From Datnioides undecimradiatus (taxonomy: Eukaryota; Chordata; Actinopteri; Lobotiformes; Datnioididae): a stretch of DNA of 64,000 nucleotides. This document shows positions 10,591-22,559 of the stretch, in pieces; the first letter of the stretch is position 1, and every line of letters begins with the position of its first letter. The stretch is taken from positions 15,564,016-15,628,015 of the forward strand of contig WARS01000011.1 in assembly GCA_008933995.1 (NCBI GenBank), in the 5' to 3' direction. The notes below the pieces were generated by a model that had not been told where the DNA came from, searched no databases, and worked only from the letters and a program-made list of their open reading frames with translations. The translations under genes were made by a program, and so were the position numbers.

Positions 10591-11530
10591 ACGACAGTCC
10601 AGAGTGGGTGAGAAAGAGCAGTCTGTCGGTTCAAGTATGCCCCCATGTGACCGTTGTGAGAAGTAAAAAGGTCAAGACGGGAGGATGACAGACTTCTGCT
10701 CGCATCCAGTTCATTCTGATTTCTTTATCTTTAACACCGATAAAATTCAGGGGTTTTGACATCACCTGGGAAAATACAGATGAGTGGTGACATAAAGAGC
10801 AATCCATGGTGAACTGTCTTAGGACCGGAGCAGCTTCGGCGCCCCACTGACACACCAGGTATCTGAAATGCTCCCGCAGAGATGACCTGTATTCTTACAC
10901 AGTGAATATTCCTAAACGTTCTCTCATTTGCTGTTTCGGTGATTGTGGTTGAGAGCGCTGAGTAACACTAAACTCTCACACCGGTGCTCGGCTGTGGTGA
11001 GATCTGGTGACTGTGAAGGTAAGAGCGTTTGATCCACAACATTTTCCGACTTGTCGAACCATTTGGGGAGCCATTCTGAGCTATCGCAGCCAGACCTCGC
11101 TCTTTAAGCTCAGAAGACATCACTCGCGCCGTAGGCCCAAAATCAAACTTGCAGTTTCTGCTCATCACCATAGTTGATGAATATTTGTTCCTGTGCAGCT
11201 TCAACCCTAACTTTGTTGATTTAAGTGCAACGACACCACAGCAACATCCTGCCGCACTCAGCTGCACAGATCTGCACTGGTGAAAGTCTCATCACGTATC
11301 TTCCCCTGAGAGAACTAATGGTTAACGTGTTCTCCTGCGGAGGATTTGGCTCTTTGGTTGCTGAGTGGCTTGTTGAGCGTCTCAGTAACAGATCCAATCC
11401 CTGCTCCCACTGCATCCAAGAGGATTTTCACTCCTTTGACTCAAACAAAGGAGGAGAGTGTTAAGATTTTAAAGCCCCCAAATAAGACACTGTCAGCCTC
11501 AAGAGACACTTGCAACACAGACGGGAGGGG
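10591..11530. other. Unique non-coding DNA
   Basis: No repeat was recognised. Overlapping frames at 10968-11464 on both strands have no consistent coding signal. The part around 11300-11420 has a loosely tRNA-SINE-like feel (GGTTAACGTGTTCTCC), but no A/B-box pair could be confirmed. Confidence 0.4.
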
Positions 11531-11610
11531 AGGCTAGCAAAGTAAGCAAACAAAGCCACTGGGACTGAGACATTGTGTATTTATCTTTTGTTATGAAAAC
11601 ACAAATCAGC

Positions 11611-11625
11611 TTTTTTTTTTTTTTT
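11611..11625. repeat. T15 homopolymer
   Basis: Fifteen consecutive T, followed by GTTTTGCTCTTTTTTT. Confidence 0.9.
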
Positions 11626-11962
11626 GTTTTGCTCTTTTTTTATCAGATGGCCGTAATGAGCTGCCTTCTGGGTAGTTTCGATAATTAAGGCCTTTATGAT
11701 CAGAGGGCGCTCTTATCGTCAACGGCAAACTTCAAACCGAACAACAACAAACAGTGTGAAGAGCCAGCTGAACCCCGGGAGCCGAGCTTCTTTTATCGCC
11801 TTCCCTTATGTCCACTCGCTGTGGCGGGGTTGTGATATGGTTTCAAGACGGACTGTCCGCTCTTATCACGCTATTATTCAAATCTTTTATCTGTTCTTCT
11901 ACAAACAAAACCTTCCGTCACGGAATCAAGCGTCCACTCGCTCATTGCTTCTGTGGATGGAG

Positions 11963-11977
11963 AAAAAAAAAAAAAAA
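11963..11977. repeat. A15 homopolymer
   Basis: Fifteen consecutive A following GGATGGAG. No target-site duplication or retrotransposed body was noticed beside it. Confidence 0.9.
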
Positions 11978-11992
11978 CTTGCCCGTTAAACT

Positions 11993-14056
11993 CTTTCATC
12001 TGCCCACAACGTCACATCTGGGCTGGGATCTGACATCAGTGCAGAGGCCTGTGTCAGATGTGGGTCCCAATTAGCTAGCGAGGCTGGTTCACCGCCTCCC
12101 ACCCCTCCTTTTTTTTTTTTCCCCCACATTTCGAGCGGAGACAGACAGAGGAGCCTACATGAAAAGGCCAGGGGCTGCTGGGGTAACAGGGCCGGAGTGT
12201 AAAAACAGTACTAATTGCGCTTGGCTGCTCTTTATGAAGTTGGAAGTCATGTCGCTCCGCGCCACGCCTACCTCCTCGGCGTTAAAGTTCCAAAGAGGCG
12301 AAAACTACACACTATAAACACCGCCCCCGCTGGATTTGTGGTCGCCGTGATCAAAGTCACCAATGGGGATGATAGGTCTGGTGCTGCATGTGTGTGTGTT
12401 TGTGTGTGTGAGAGAGAGGAGGTAATGTATAGCTTCTGCCGTTGTAATTCTTTGCGATTGTAACCGCTGTACAGCTTGACGAGCGAACATGACGCTAATC
12501 TGCTGCCTTCTGACGCACTCTGTGTGTTCCTTACGAACAACGTGTGCGCACGTACGCCCCGCTTCAGAAACATGCTGCTGAAAGCTCCCAATAGAAACCA
12601 TTCAATCCGTCCATACACAAGATGCATCTAAAACAAACCTGGGACGTGTCTGAACTATCTCAAACCAGAGTTCTTGAGGTGGAGAGCTCTGACGAAGGTT
12701 GGAGTCTTTGGAGATCTACTGCCAGGTTCACCTCACCTGTTGGACAGCTGTGTCTGGGGTGGGACCTGAAGAAACACAGGTCAGACACAGCATACTACAT
12801 TACATGTATCCAGGTCTAATCCAGATTTCTCCTTCAGCTAGATGCTAGCAAAATGAAATTTGAGATAAGATGCTTTACGGAGTACAAACAGGTCTACTGG
12901 TTGAAACTGTACACATCCGGTACAGGACCACCATGCGGTTGTGCTGGTCTTCACATAAGTGCAATAACTGTGTGCCCATACAACTGCAATGAGACTATAT
13001 GAAAACTGACCGCCTGTTATGTCCTGGCCTAGCGGAAACCATGACGCAACATGAGAATGAGACTCCCCTCTTCTCAACTCCCAAGACTAGAGGTTACAAA
13101 AATAATTTAGATTAATTCCTTAAAAACATCTTTCAAAGAAAGAACCATGCTGGCAGTCTGGGTGGAAGTGGAGAGAGGAGAGCCCACAGGAACTGGTGGA
13201 AGTCGGCCTTTAGGTGGGAATCTTAGAAGGCTGGAACCAATCAGGAACCAGGAACCATCCACACCGTTGATCCTCCACTCAGTCAATTAACCAGACTCAG
13301 GTGCAACCTATCAGACACTCACAGAAAGATCTACACACACACGTGATTAAAACATACATGCTTTCACAGAATGGACGACCCTGGGGTCGTAACACCACCG
13401 GAAGCTGTATTTGAAGGTCAGTGTGATTAAAACAACCTGTGCATGTCGTCCAGTCTCCAGCATCCAACATGCTCTATCTTCATCAGTTATTATTATAACC
13501 ATGATGAAAAAGCTCCTTAACCATTACAAATTAAGCATTTTGCCCGAATCATTATCTGAACTTAACACAGCCTCCTCCATAGTGTTTGATTATTGATTGG
13601 ATTTCTGAAAGTCGCATCCGATGAGCACTTTGGATGAAGGGTACTGATGCCGGTATCATCTTTGCATTGATAAACGTAATGTGATTGCTCACTGATCACG
13701 AATCTATGCGCTACAAAGAGCAAAAATGATCTGGGTCACCAAAGTGATCAGTGGGTCGTTGCATCCTGATGAATGAAGGATCCGCACCGCTCTCTGCTGC
13801 CGATCGCTGAGCAGCTGCACCGGGATAGTTTACGATGCAGCGGCTCGCTTATCACATGGGCGGTGCAGAGCAGCAGCAGTGGTGATTACCGCTGGTTGTG
13901 GCGCCTCTGAGGTCTATCTCCTGGTGCCCGTCTGCTCAGCTGGCAGTGCACTGCGAACAGATTATTCTGGACAATGTCCTCTCTCTGATTTTCTGAACTT
14001 TGCTCACAGTGTTATCTTCAACATCACTTTGGAGACACTGACTTAAAGTGCACAAT
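11993..14056. other. Non-coding DNA, some conserved-looking blocks
   Basis: Holds a T12 run at 12109-12120 and a short GT then GAGAG tract at 12391-12420. The part from about 12190 to 12380 is high-complexity with several CG dinucleotides and may be a conserved element. 13780-13960 is GC-richer with CAGCTG-type E-boxes. The segment 12838-13400 has a mobile-element-like texture, but no ends or coding remnants were identified. Confidence 0.4.
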
Positions 14057-14460
14057 GTCCGTTTTCCTCCTCCTTCTCCTCTCTTTCCTTCCTCTCATTG
14101 TTCCCTTTGTCCTCTTTTCCTCTTCCTGTTTCGTATCCTCCATTTTCCCGTCAGTTCCCTTTCCTATTTTCCCTTTCCCCCACTTTGTCTTACTCCTCTT
14201 ACTCCCTCCTCGTCCCCCTGTTGCTCCAACATGAATCATCACGCACAAGGACAGTCAACCCATTCTCGCTCTTCTCTGCTTTTCTCTCTTTTTGCCTGTG
14301 CTTTGTGTCTGTGTATTTATTGTTACTCTCACCTCTTCTTTCTCTTTGTCCCGCTCCGCCGTTCATTCCCCCCTCGTTCTCTATATCTAGTTGGGTTTTT
14401 TTTTGGTCAGTCTCACTCTTTCTCTCTCTGCTTCTCTCCTCTCCATTTATTATCGCCAGC
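14057..14460. repeat. Polypyrimidine-rich low-complexity region
   Basis: For about 400 bases the plus strand is dominated by C and T in words such as CTCCTTCTCC, TTTCCTTCC and CTTTCTCTC. This explains the serine/leucine/phenylalanine-rich plus frames and the lysine/glutamate/arginine-rich minus frames, none of which is plausible coding. Such tracts can form triplex DNA. Confidence 0.75.
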
Positions 14461-17254
14461 TGAGAAAAACAGAGTCTTTTGGGGCCAAGCCAGAGCAAAC
14501 ACTGATATCCAACCAGCCCCCCTCGCTGCTCTCTCCTTCCACTGGCAGCTGTCCATAACTAAACACACAATGTAACAGAACAGACACACACACACACATA
14601 CGCACACTCCCTGGAGTGTCCACTGTAGCTGTTTGCTTGGCTGACATGCTCTACTATGATTGCAGTGGTCTGTACGGTACACTACAGCCTGCAGCTGTGG
14701 ACCTTTCCAAAGCTTAGGCTGCAGCCAACCAGAAACAGCAACAAACTCTGGACAGGCAGAAAATAAACAGACACTTGTAGTCTTTTGCATGGCCTCTCTA
14801 GTCATTTTTCCCCTCGCATTTTTGTTTTTGTCTGCGTTTTCAGACCATATGCAGAGAAAAACTAGAAGGGTATGAGCAAAGAGTCGTCATCGGCACGACG
14901 CATCGGAGTTAAACCCTTGTTTTTTTAGGAAACGGGATGAGTTTATCACACTGACTCATCAAAAACAAGAGTAAAGTGCAGCAGTAGTAGCAGCATCATT
15001 AAGTTCCTTCTTTATAAACTCACACTCTCACTTCCCTCATCTGAGCTATTTTCATATTCTGGACACATTTTTGTGGAGTTTTGCTCCTTTTTCTTGCTGT
15101 TGCAGGGTCTTTTATTCAGCTCCTACTATTTACTTGCACCCCAACATATTTGCTGTGTTGTGTTATTGTTGTTGTTTTTTTTTTTTTTTTCAAATACAGT
15201 TTATTTTGATGTTAACCACACACTTTCTCTCATTTCTCACATTGGTCTCTCGTGGCTGCAAGCTCCCATCCATCATGAAGCAGCGCACTGAGTTCCTGCC
15301 AGGAGTTCTGCAGCCCTTGACTCTGACCTCACTGTGGAGATAGACGAGCAAACGGATCGTCCCCTCAGTGGAAGAAATAAAGAACAAAATCCATTTTATA
15401 GACAAAAATGATTAAATAAGAGGTTGTTCACAAATGCTTATGTTATAATAATGCGATGTATATGTTTATGTTTATGTTTACACCATGAATAAACCATTTT
15501 TCATCTGGCCTCTGACGGTCCCCTGGGTTTGATGTTCACATTACAGCGGACAGCTATCTTTGTATCAGAGCAAATAAAGTATGCCATTGCCAAAAGTGTG
15601 TTTTTCAAAGCCTGTTGCAACATGCTGCATTTGTAGAAAAAAGGAAGCAAACAGTGTTTTGCAAGGCTTTTGCAACAAATATGCTTACTGCAAGGGTGAC
15701 ACTCAGATGTATCGTACAATCCAGTTCCCAGGTCAAAATGAGTTCTTCACTAAACAGAAAAATAATGTGTAGACGCAGTTTTCCTTAAATTCCACACAGT
15801 TTGTTTGTTCTCAATACATAGTCTGTCTCAGTCTGTCATTGAATCCCACTTTAAGTTACTGTTTAATTCACACCCAACAGAAGCTGTGAGCAGTCAAGTT
15901 TCAGGTAACTCGTTTATTTCAAACCTGGACCCCTTTTCACTCCATCTCCTGAATTTTAAACGACTGCTTCCAGTCTTTGTGCCAAGCTAAAGCGAGACTT
16001 AACATGCCTTGGACCGCTCTACCACCTGCAAACACTTGACATTAATATAAATATATTCTTAAATCTACTCCAGTGTAAGGTTAGGGAGCAGACGAGGTTA
16101 TCTTCTTTCGCTTGAAGACATCTTTTTGTACTTTTCTCAGTTTTTCAGGTCATATGCACCGATTCAACCCCTGCACATGTGTCTCTGAGGTAAACCTTCA
16201 ATTGTTTTGACACACACACACACACACACACAGACACACATGCTGACAGCTCGTTAATGACAGGTAATAAAGGTTGTGTAAACACATCTGTTGGCGCTGA
16301 GTTACCAGACAGTAAAAGGCTGTAAAACTGCAGGCCATCAGGCCCCAGCACAGAGCGCCCATTATCAGTTCAGTGTCCTCGCTCGGAGCGCCGACCCTCA
16401 ATGACAATTCAGTTGCTCGTCACCACAGTTGTTTTTTTTGTTTGTTTGATTGTTTTGCCTCTGGTGCGGAACATCGTTTGAGGGATACCCTTGATTTTTA
16501 GGTGCTCGCCCACGTTTTGTGTTTTGTCATTGTGTTTTATCACTTCACAGTCAGGGTGTTCCATAAAAATTCAGTGACACCAAACAAAAATGATTTGGAA
16601 AAAAAATCAAAATCTGCAGAAAGCTGCTCCAAAATGCAACAGAATGAAGCTAATGGGTATAATTACCCCCCAACACAAGGTGTGCAAGGCAGTAGTGCGA
16701 GGCAGTAGCTTCATATATTTTTTAATGTATGACTGCAACGTAAAAAAAACACAGGTTATTTCTTCAGAAGCACAGGAAATTTCACATTTAATTGAATGTG
16801 AAAACAATTTTGAAGATTAAAATCAAGAGATGGTGTGATGCCCCACTGCCCCACACACACACCCACCCCACAAACACCAAGTGTCCTGTAGGAAACACAG
16901 TAATAAAGAGCCGGTGGGCAGGAGCATCTCCATACTTGATGAGCAGGTCGTCTGAGCGTTGCATGTGCATGTCTGCAGGGAATAGGTGCCACATGGCTGA
17001 TAACCAGATCTGCCTCGCGCTCTGAACAGATGGCGCTGGGCGTATCATTATTACTGCAGAACTGTTCACCAAACGAGATGAAACCAAAAGCAGTGATTAA
17101 GGACAATCAATAGCAGTGATTAAATGAGATTTGACACAAAGAACAGGACGCCAGGACACTGAGACAGAAGGGTTAAACACGTCCCAAAGCACCTATTTGG
17201 TTCCCCAAGAAGCGCAGTCGATTGATCTGAAAACGAGGCTGTTGGATAAGATCA
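14461..17254. other. Non-coding DNA with scattered simple repeats
   Basis: Contains a CA tract near 14582-14600, a T16 run at 15175-15190, three tandem TTTATG-like units near 15460-15480, and (CA)11 at 16211-16232 followed by GACACAC. Frames are short and mutually overlapping. No gene recognised. Confidence 0.5.
16211..16232. repeat. (CA)11 microsatellite
   Basis: Perfect CA run, followed by an interrupting G and further CA units. Confidence 0.93.
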
Positions 17255-17345
17255 CTGGCAGGGATTCAGAAGAACGATGCCAATGAGATGCAGATTAATT
17301 TAACTGAAACATTATTGATGCAAATGAAAGCATTGATTTTATTCT
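17255..17345. promoter_or_regulatory. Candidate conserved non-coding element with octamer
   Basis: An ATTAATTTAA stretch near 17293-17303 is followed by ATTATTGATGCAAAT, whose last eight bases (17319-17326) are a perfect octamer. Paired TAAT and octamer sites in high-complexity AT-rich DNA are characteristic of vertebrate conserved elements. A TTCTCTGCAG acceptor-like string follows at 17342-17351, but the frame after it closes within 20 codons. Confidence 0.25.
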
Positions 17346-17660
17346 CTGCAGGTCAATGAGCTTCGGCGCCTTCCTTTTGAAATTCGGATCGAACACTGGT
17401 TTCTATAAAACACCCTATTGGTGCGATTCACAGAAATGTAGTTCTGTAAAACCCGCGTGTACTCCCTCTGAAGGGTTTTTCTTAAATAACTGACCCTCGC
17501 AGTCCTTTAAAACTCACACTTCCTTCCTCAGTCACGCAGGTGTCACTGACCACCTGTATTTTTAAATACCTGCTGCACAGGAACTGGTTTGTCGTGCGCA
17601 CCTGTTACTTTCAGCAAAAGCAACTTATTTCCCATTCAGTCTTTCACGTCTGCACCTGCA
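17346..17660. promoter_or_regulatory. CAGGTG/CACCTG E-box cluster
   Basis: Four exact CAGGTG or CACCTG hexamers lie at 17537, 17551, 17599 and 17653, all within 122 bases. By base frequencies far fewer than one would be expected. This hexamer is the high-affinity site of Snail/ZEB zinc-finger repressors and also of E-proteins. Whether they act here is unknown. Confidence 0.4.
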
Positions 17661-18950
17661 CAGAGCAACCTCGGTCAGCCCGTGAGAGCAATTGAGACAT
17701 GAGTGAAAATGGGACGGATAATAGTTTAATTTAATTTTGAAGCATAATTCTAGTTTTTTTTTCATTTGTCGTAACAACTTTGTCTTACCAAGAGGCCCAA
17801 CGGGATGGAAAACTGATTGTCCGAGCCTTTATTTGGATGAAAAGCACCTGAATGTTGTAATGTACACACAGTAGCAAGTACAGCTAAACCAGGAAGTCTT
17901 AAGCCTGCGAGTAAACTGTGACGGATGTTTACAACCGACAATGGGATGTTAATTTTACTGTTCTGTCATTGTTTTCTCTTCCCAAATAACCTCCACTGTT
18001 GCCAACACCGTTTGCTGCTGCAGCTGCATCCATCAGTGTGCTAAGCTTTTGGGTGCTGCTGACTTAACTTGAGATCTGTGTAAAGTTGGGAGCAGGTTTT
18101 GCAGCACGAACCTCACTGCCGCCCGGGTTACTGGAGATCTCACTGTACTATCATTTACTATAAATGCTCAGTTGTTGTAGCTGACAGATCTGGGATTTAA
18201 CTTTTAATTTTGACACCATGCAAATGGTTTCTCTGCTTTTACTGGGTATGAAAAGGGTGCACAGAGGGCTATTTAATGTAAGATTCCAGTAAATGCACAA
18301 GACAGTGCAGAGGGAAAAGGCGATATGGTGCTCTTAACAGGCACACACACAGAGCACAAACACACACATTGGCACGGAAAGCGTAACCTGTCTATCTTAA
18401 AAATCTCAGAGTGATTCCAGGTGCTTTTGGCATCCCGTTCTTTCCTTCTCTGCAGGGACTATGAATTAAAAATTATATAAAATAAAACGCTGGCTACGTC
18501 TCAAGGCCGATGCAGCACATATGGTTCTAATCAAATTCACACCTTAGGGAAAAACATGGGAGCATGATGCAGAAGAAGAGAACGAGAGCAAAAGTGAGAG
18601 CGTGAAAGGGCAAAAGAAAAGAAAAGGAGAGTTTCTCAAACAGAGAGCGACGTACATAAAAAGCAGTGTTGTTGCTTTAATGTGTGCAGGGTTTACTCTC
18701 TGCGGCCGATGGCAAATCGTGAATGATGTGTCATAAAATGATCATAATGATATTCTCTTTCCTTCAATCCGTCCACATCCTCCCCCATTGGGAATGATTG
18801 AGAGATCTGGGACATGAAGCGGAGCCAAGAAGGAAAAGTGAGCACAGCGATCCGTCCTGGCTTGTTTTCATCCAGCCTCTCTGACTTGTTTATGTCAAGT
18901 CAGCAGAATGGGGATCGGGGGGGCTGGGCGAGGTTTTATGTTTGTCCGCG
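17661..18950. other. Unique non-coding DNA
   Basis: Only short CA patches near 18341-18368 stand out. No gene, transposon end or RNA recognised. Confidence 0.5.
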
Positions 18951-19008
18951 TGTGTGTGTGTGTGTGTGTGTGTGTGCTCTGAGTTTGCATGCGTGTGTGT
19001 GTGTGTAT
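18951..19008. repeat. (TG)13 plus second GT tract
   Basis: A perfect TG run at 18951-18976 and a second run of about eight units near 18991-19006, separated by CTCTGAGTTTGCATGC. Confidence 0.93.
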
Positions 19009-19134
19009 GTTTTACCAACACGTGATTGTTTGGCAATACACATAAAAGTTTACAGGGAAACAAGTGGGCAGTAAAAGAGTGGTGTGCTACCCCCGTAGAT
19101 GATAAGGAAATTAAAAGTGAGGTGGAGAGAGCTA

Positions 19135-19138
<4 letters not shown>

Positions 19139-19167
<29 letters not shown>
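19139..19167. repeat. (GA)14 microsatellite
   Basis: Fourteen and a half perfect GA units. The minus-strand frame reading SLSLSLS here is a repeat artefact. Confidence 0.95.
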
Positions 19168-19169
<2 letters not shown>

Positions 19170-20347
19170 TCTTAGTTCAACATTACAGCTTAAATTAGCA
19201 TTAAATCTGACACAAACAGTAATGTAGATCACACCCTTTACACAACACCAAGATCATTAATTGATTAATGGACCGAAAATGCACTATCATGGCTCTGCTT
19301 TTATGGATTTTATGTTTTTCTTCGCCATATGTGAGGTACAGTCAAACAATTCAGCGACTGATCCGATGATAAGCAAAGCACCTGATTTTAATTTGGCTGC
19401 CGTGCCCTTTTAAAAAGTCGCCTTATGCAGCGATACACTCCTGTATCTCCACCGTGCGTCATCAAGTGGTGCGTTGCGCCTCATGATGGTGCACCGATTG
19501 CCATCAGGCCACAGCTCAGGTCGTTTGCACCAAATGTCCTCCCTCAGATGCTTCGAAAGGTGCGGCAGAGCTCAGCTTTGACAGTCTGACACTAGGGGTC
19601 AAATTCACAGTGCGCCACCTCGATATCAAAGACAATGACGCGCATGCTGGTCGAGCTCCTTACCTGACAAGCCTTCCTCCGTCTGGCAGCTTCTTTCACC
19701 ATGCTGTTCGGTCTCTGGTTCGCAGCTGCAGACTCCTCTCTCATCACCGGTGATGGTTCTCGACACGAAGGTTGGGTTTGACACGTGATCTGATGTTCGC
19801 TCTCTGTTAAAGTTCGAAATCTCGTGGTGAAATCTCAACTGGACAAAGCATATTGACCGCGCAACGTAACTCAGATTACTGATCCTCGAAAGTCATTGCT
19901 TACACTTGCCGCATTAGCTTTACTGTGCCATGATCAGTTCATTCTGAATAGGGACAGTTTGGGAAGTTTTTGATCGTACAAGTGAATACATGTTGCTTTT
20001 GGATTGTTGGATCAGACAAAAACCATGAATATGTCCCCTTGCGTTTAATAAATTACATTTGAAAAGTCATTTTCACTATTTTCTGGCTATAAAATGCCAG
20101 ACTATCATCCTATATCTCAGAAAAAAAAAATGTTTCTAAGAAGGCTTCATGTGTTTCAACAGCTGCCATATGTTTACATTCAATTGACAAAGTCTTGTAG
20201 CATCCATGGTAATTATGAGGGGAAGCGATGGTATCATAGAGGGACAAACCTTGCATAAGCAGGAGGTCAGGGTGTAAGGATGGGTCAAAAACACTGGACC
20301 ATCGGATAAGAAAACACTTGCATGTCTCTTTGTGAAAAATGATGTAT
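19168..20347. other. Mostly unique non-coding DNA
   Basis: Includes the exon candidate described separately. The final part (20200-20347), together with 21151-21230 beyond the hAT element, has the texture of an older dispersed repeat into which the hAT element inserted, but no ends were found. Confidence 0.4.
19664..19838 (-). other. Candidate minus-strand exon ending in a strong donor
   Basis: On the minus strand the sequence reads CTTGTCAG/GTAAGGAG, a near-consensus 5' splice site with the exon ending at 19664. An open frame runs through 19626-19838 without a stop, in sequence of high complexity with above-background CG dinucleotides. A CTTTGTCCAG string at its upstream edge (about 19839) could serve as acceptor. 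The deduced residues match no family I know. It could be a 5' untranslated exon, a real coding exon, or chance. Confidence 0.15.
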
Positions 20348-20355
20348 ATTTTTGC
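20348..20355. other. Left target-site duplication of hAT-like element
   Basis: ATTTTTGC abuts the left end and matches the right copy ATTATTGC (21143-21150) at 7 of 8 positions. Eight-base duplications are diagnostic of hAT transposition. Confidence 0.85.
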
Positions 20356-21142
20356 TAGGGGTGGGACTTTAACGCGTTAATTACGATTAATTAATTACAA
20401 AAAAATTAACGTGTTACAAAAATTAACGCATTTAATCGCAGTTTGCTTTCCAAACAACACGGAACGTTTGTCAGTGCATGATTTCCGAGTACCAATTACA
20501 CTGATGCACACGTCAGAGCTCGGCTAACGGCTACCAATAAGGAAGAATCGGATGAAAGCGCGTTGCTAGGACTGATGCAATTCAACCCTGCGGTGCCGTC
20601 TAAATGCAAAGCATGTTGCAGCGAACACAGAAACTGCCAGAGCCGTTAGCGCTAGCAGTCCCGGTCCGAGTACGAACAAGAGGTGTCGGCAGCCCAAACT
20701 CGATCAAATGACTGGCCTCAGGACCAAAATCAGTAAGAGCCTAGCGTTAGAGTGTTAGAGCCTAATGTACAAAATAATTTAAGCCTGTCAAATGACCATT
20801 TATATTTACATAGTTGTTTTGTTTTGGGTTTTTTTTTTTACCATTTAAAGTCAATACTATTCTGAAAAAGTACTTTAACTTTAGGTCTGTTCGGTTTTTC
20901 TACTGTTTTTAATTAAAATGCAATTAAATGCATTTTTCCAGACATTAAAAGAGCTTGAGTTTACAATATTCATGTCTGTGTCTATTATTTGATTCAGTCG
21001 TCCACTAAAATCCATTTAAATTAAAAAATGTTGCTTTTTAGGGCAAATATTCTTATGCGATTAAAATGCAAGTAATCAAGATTAATTAATTACAAAGCCT
21101 CTAATTAATTAGATTAATTTTTTTAATCGAGTCCCACCCCTA
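20356..21142. mobile_element. Complete non-autonomous hAT-like element (787 bp)
   Basis: The element has perfect 13-bp terminal inverted repeats (TAGGGGTGGGACT at the left, its complement at the right). Longer subterminal inverted similarity is rich in TTAATTA and GATTAATTAATTAC on both sides. It is flanked by an 8-bp duplication with one mismatch. The interior (about 20480-20760) is GC-richer and has no open frame long enough for a hAT transposase, so mobility would need a transposase supplied in trans. The left terminus and the AACGCGTTAATTA motif are ones I associate with an abundant fish hAT family. The single TSD mismatch suggests moderate age. Confidence 0.92.
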
Positions 21143-21150
21143 ATTATTGC
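21143..21150. other. Right target-site duplication of hAT-like element
   Basis: ATTATTGC, paired with 20348-20355. Confidence 0.85.
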
Positions 21151-22559
21151 ATGAAATGGGGACCAGGGTACCATAGCAGACCAGAATTGAGAGGATGTTA
21201 GTAAGCTGTGTGTCCCATCCCTCCCTTTTTTCATTTTGGCTTTCATCAGATGCAGCTGATTCATCCAGGTCCAGATCCAGATGCAGGTACCGCAACGCCA
21301 TTATCCATTATTTATATTCCACAAGTTGGAAAGCCCCATAAAAACAGGTGGACGGGAACATACGTACTTTAAAATGCTGCTGCCAATCAAAAGAGGGTAA
21401 TGCTTGGGCTGATGCATGATCTCTCTGAGCTGTTCAAAACCTTTTCAGTCCCTTAAGAACAAACTGATCCTGTTTAAACCGTTCATCAATGTTACGTTGA
21501 GACTTAATTAATCACTGGAGGTTGGCAACCGCAGTCAAGATACATTTAGGCAGACACAGACACATTTTCACTGTACACCAGCGACCCAGGTCCAATCAGC
21601 AACGCCAGCTCGTCTCCGTCCTTCCCAGCCCGACATTCCACCCCACTGGACGGTGAACATAATCCCTCAATTTCTCCCTCTCCTGGTTTCCATTGCAGGA
21701 AGCCAGATGGGACTGTGGCATGCCAGGCATTTCACCTGGTTCTAGTCGTGACTCTTGACGCTCCACCTCCACCTTCCCCCCCCCCGCCCCCGCCGCCTGG
21801 GCATGAACCACCTCCTGCTGAGGCACGCGACGCCCCTCGCATTGTTCCTGGCTTTGGCTGCTCCTCAGGACTGCACCGCAGGCTATTGTTCCTGCCAGTG
21901 GGGAACAGAAAGAGGCATGTTCACACGAACACGGACAAACTCCCTCAGACTGACACACTCGGGTGCACGCTTTAATACTTGGAACTGTTCAAAGATGAGA
22001 GAAGACATTTTCATTTCCAGGAAGAAACCTAAAAAGGGCACACACCTACATGTCTCTATATTCCTTATTTTACTGATGAGAGTAAATCAACGCCTTCCCT
22101 GACTGTACAGATCACTTAGTGTGTGTCTCTCTTAGCCTTTTTGAGCAGGATTCAGACTCTTACTCTTGCCTTTCCTCCTCCTCCCTTATTACTCTGGTCT
22201 CTATATAGTCCACCAGTGGTTTTTCAGTCTGTATACCTCCTTCTTTAACATATTGCATTACGTTTCCCTGGTCGCAGGCTGTTGACACGCAAGAGCAGTG
22301 AAACCTCTTTCTAGGTCAATGACTTTGTGGTAAATCTGAATACACTGGGTTGGACCAGCTGGTGCCAAAGGCTTCAAGTGTAATATTTGTGAACGTATGG
22401 GTCAGAAGCATGCATTTTGTGCTAAAACTCTAGAGGTACTTTGGAGCGAGGTGAGAAGACAGTACTGTGATACACAGCCTTTAGAAGTAACAAACAAAAA
22501 GACAAAGATTGAACATTGACAAAATGTGTGACAACGCCCTCTTCAGCTCTAATTCACAC
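21151..22559. other. Non-coding DNA
   Basis: A C-rich tract (C10 at 21776-21785 within CCACCTTCCCC...GCCGCC) makes proline-rich plus frames and glycine-rich minus frames at 21596-22102 that do not look coding. No gene recognised. Confidence 0.45.

Larger units (their letters stand above)
11531..11992. promoter_or_regulatory. Candidate enhancer with GATA-site cluster
   Basis: Four canonical WGATAR sites, all as YTATCW on the plus strand, lie at 11581, 11640, 11863 and 11887. Near-miss TTATCG sites lie at 11713 and about 11795, with CGATAA near 11683. The intervening sequence is high-complexity and includes ATAATTAAGG and the GGCCGTAATGAG block. T15 (11611-11625) and A15 (11963-11977) runs sit inside or at the edge. 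Clustered GATA sites are typical of haematopoietic, gut or endothelial enhancers. Function here is inference. Confidence 0.3.

Noticed and set aside
11298-11420. Possible tRNA-derived SINE head
   Set aside because: No confident A-box/B-box pair and no LINE-like tail or terminal repeat.
14048-14575. 175-codon open frame
   Set aside because: Lies across a polypyrimidine tract, so the stop-free frame follows from base composition.
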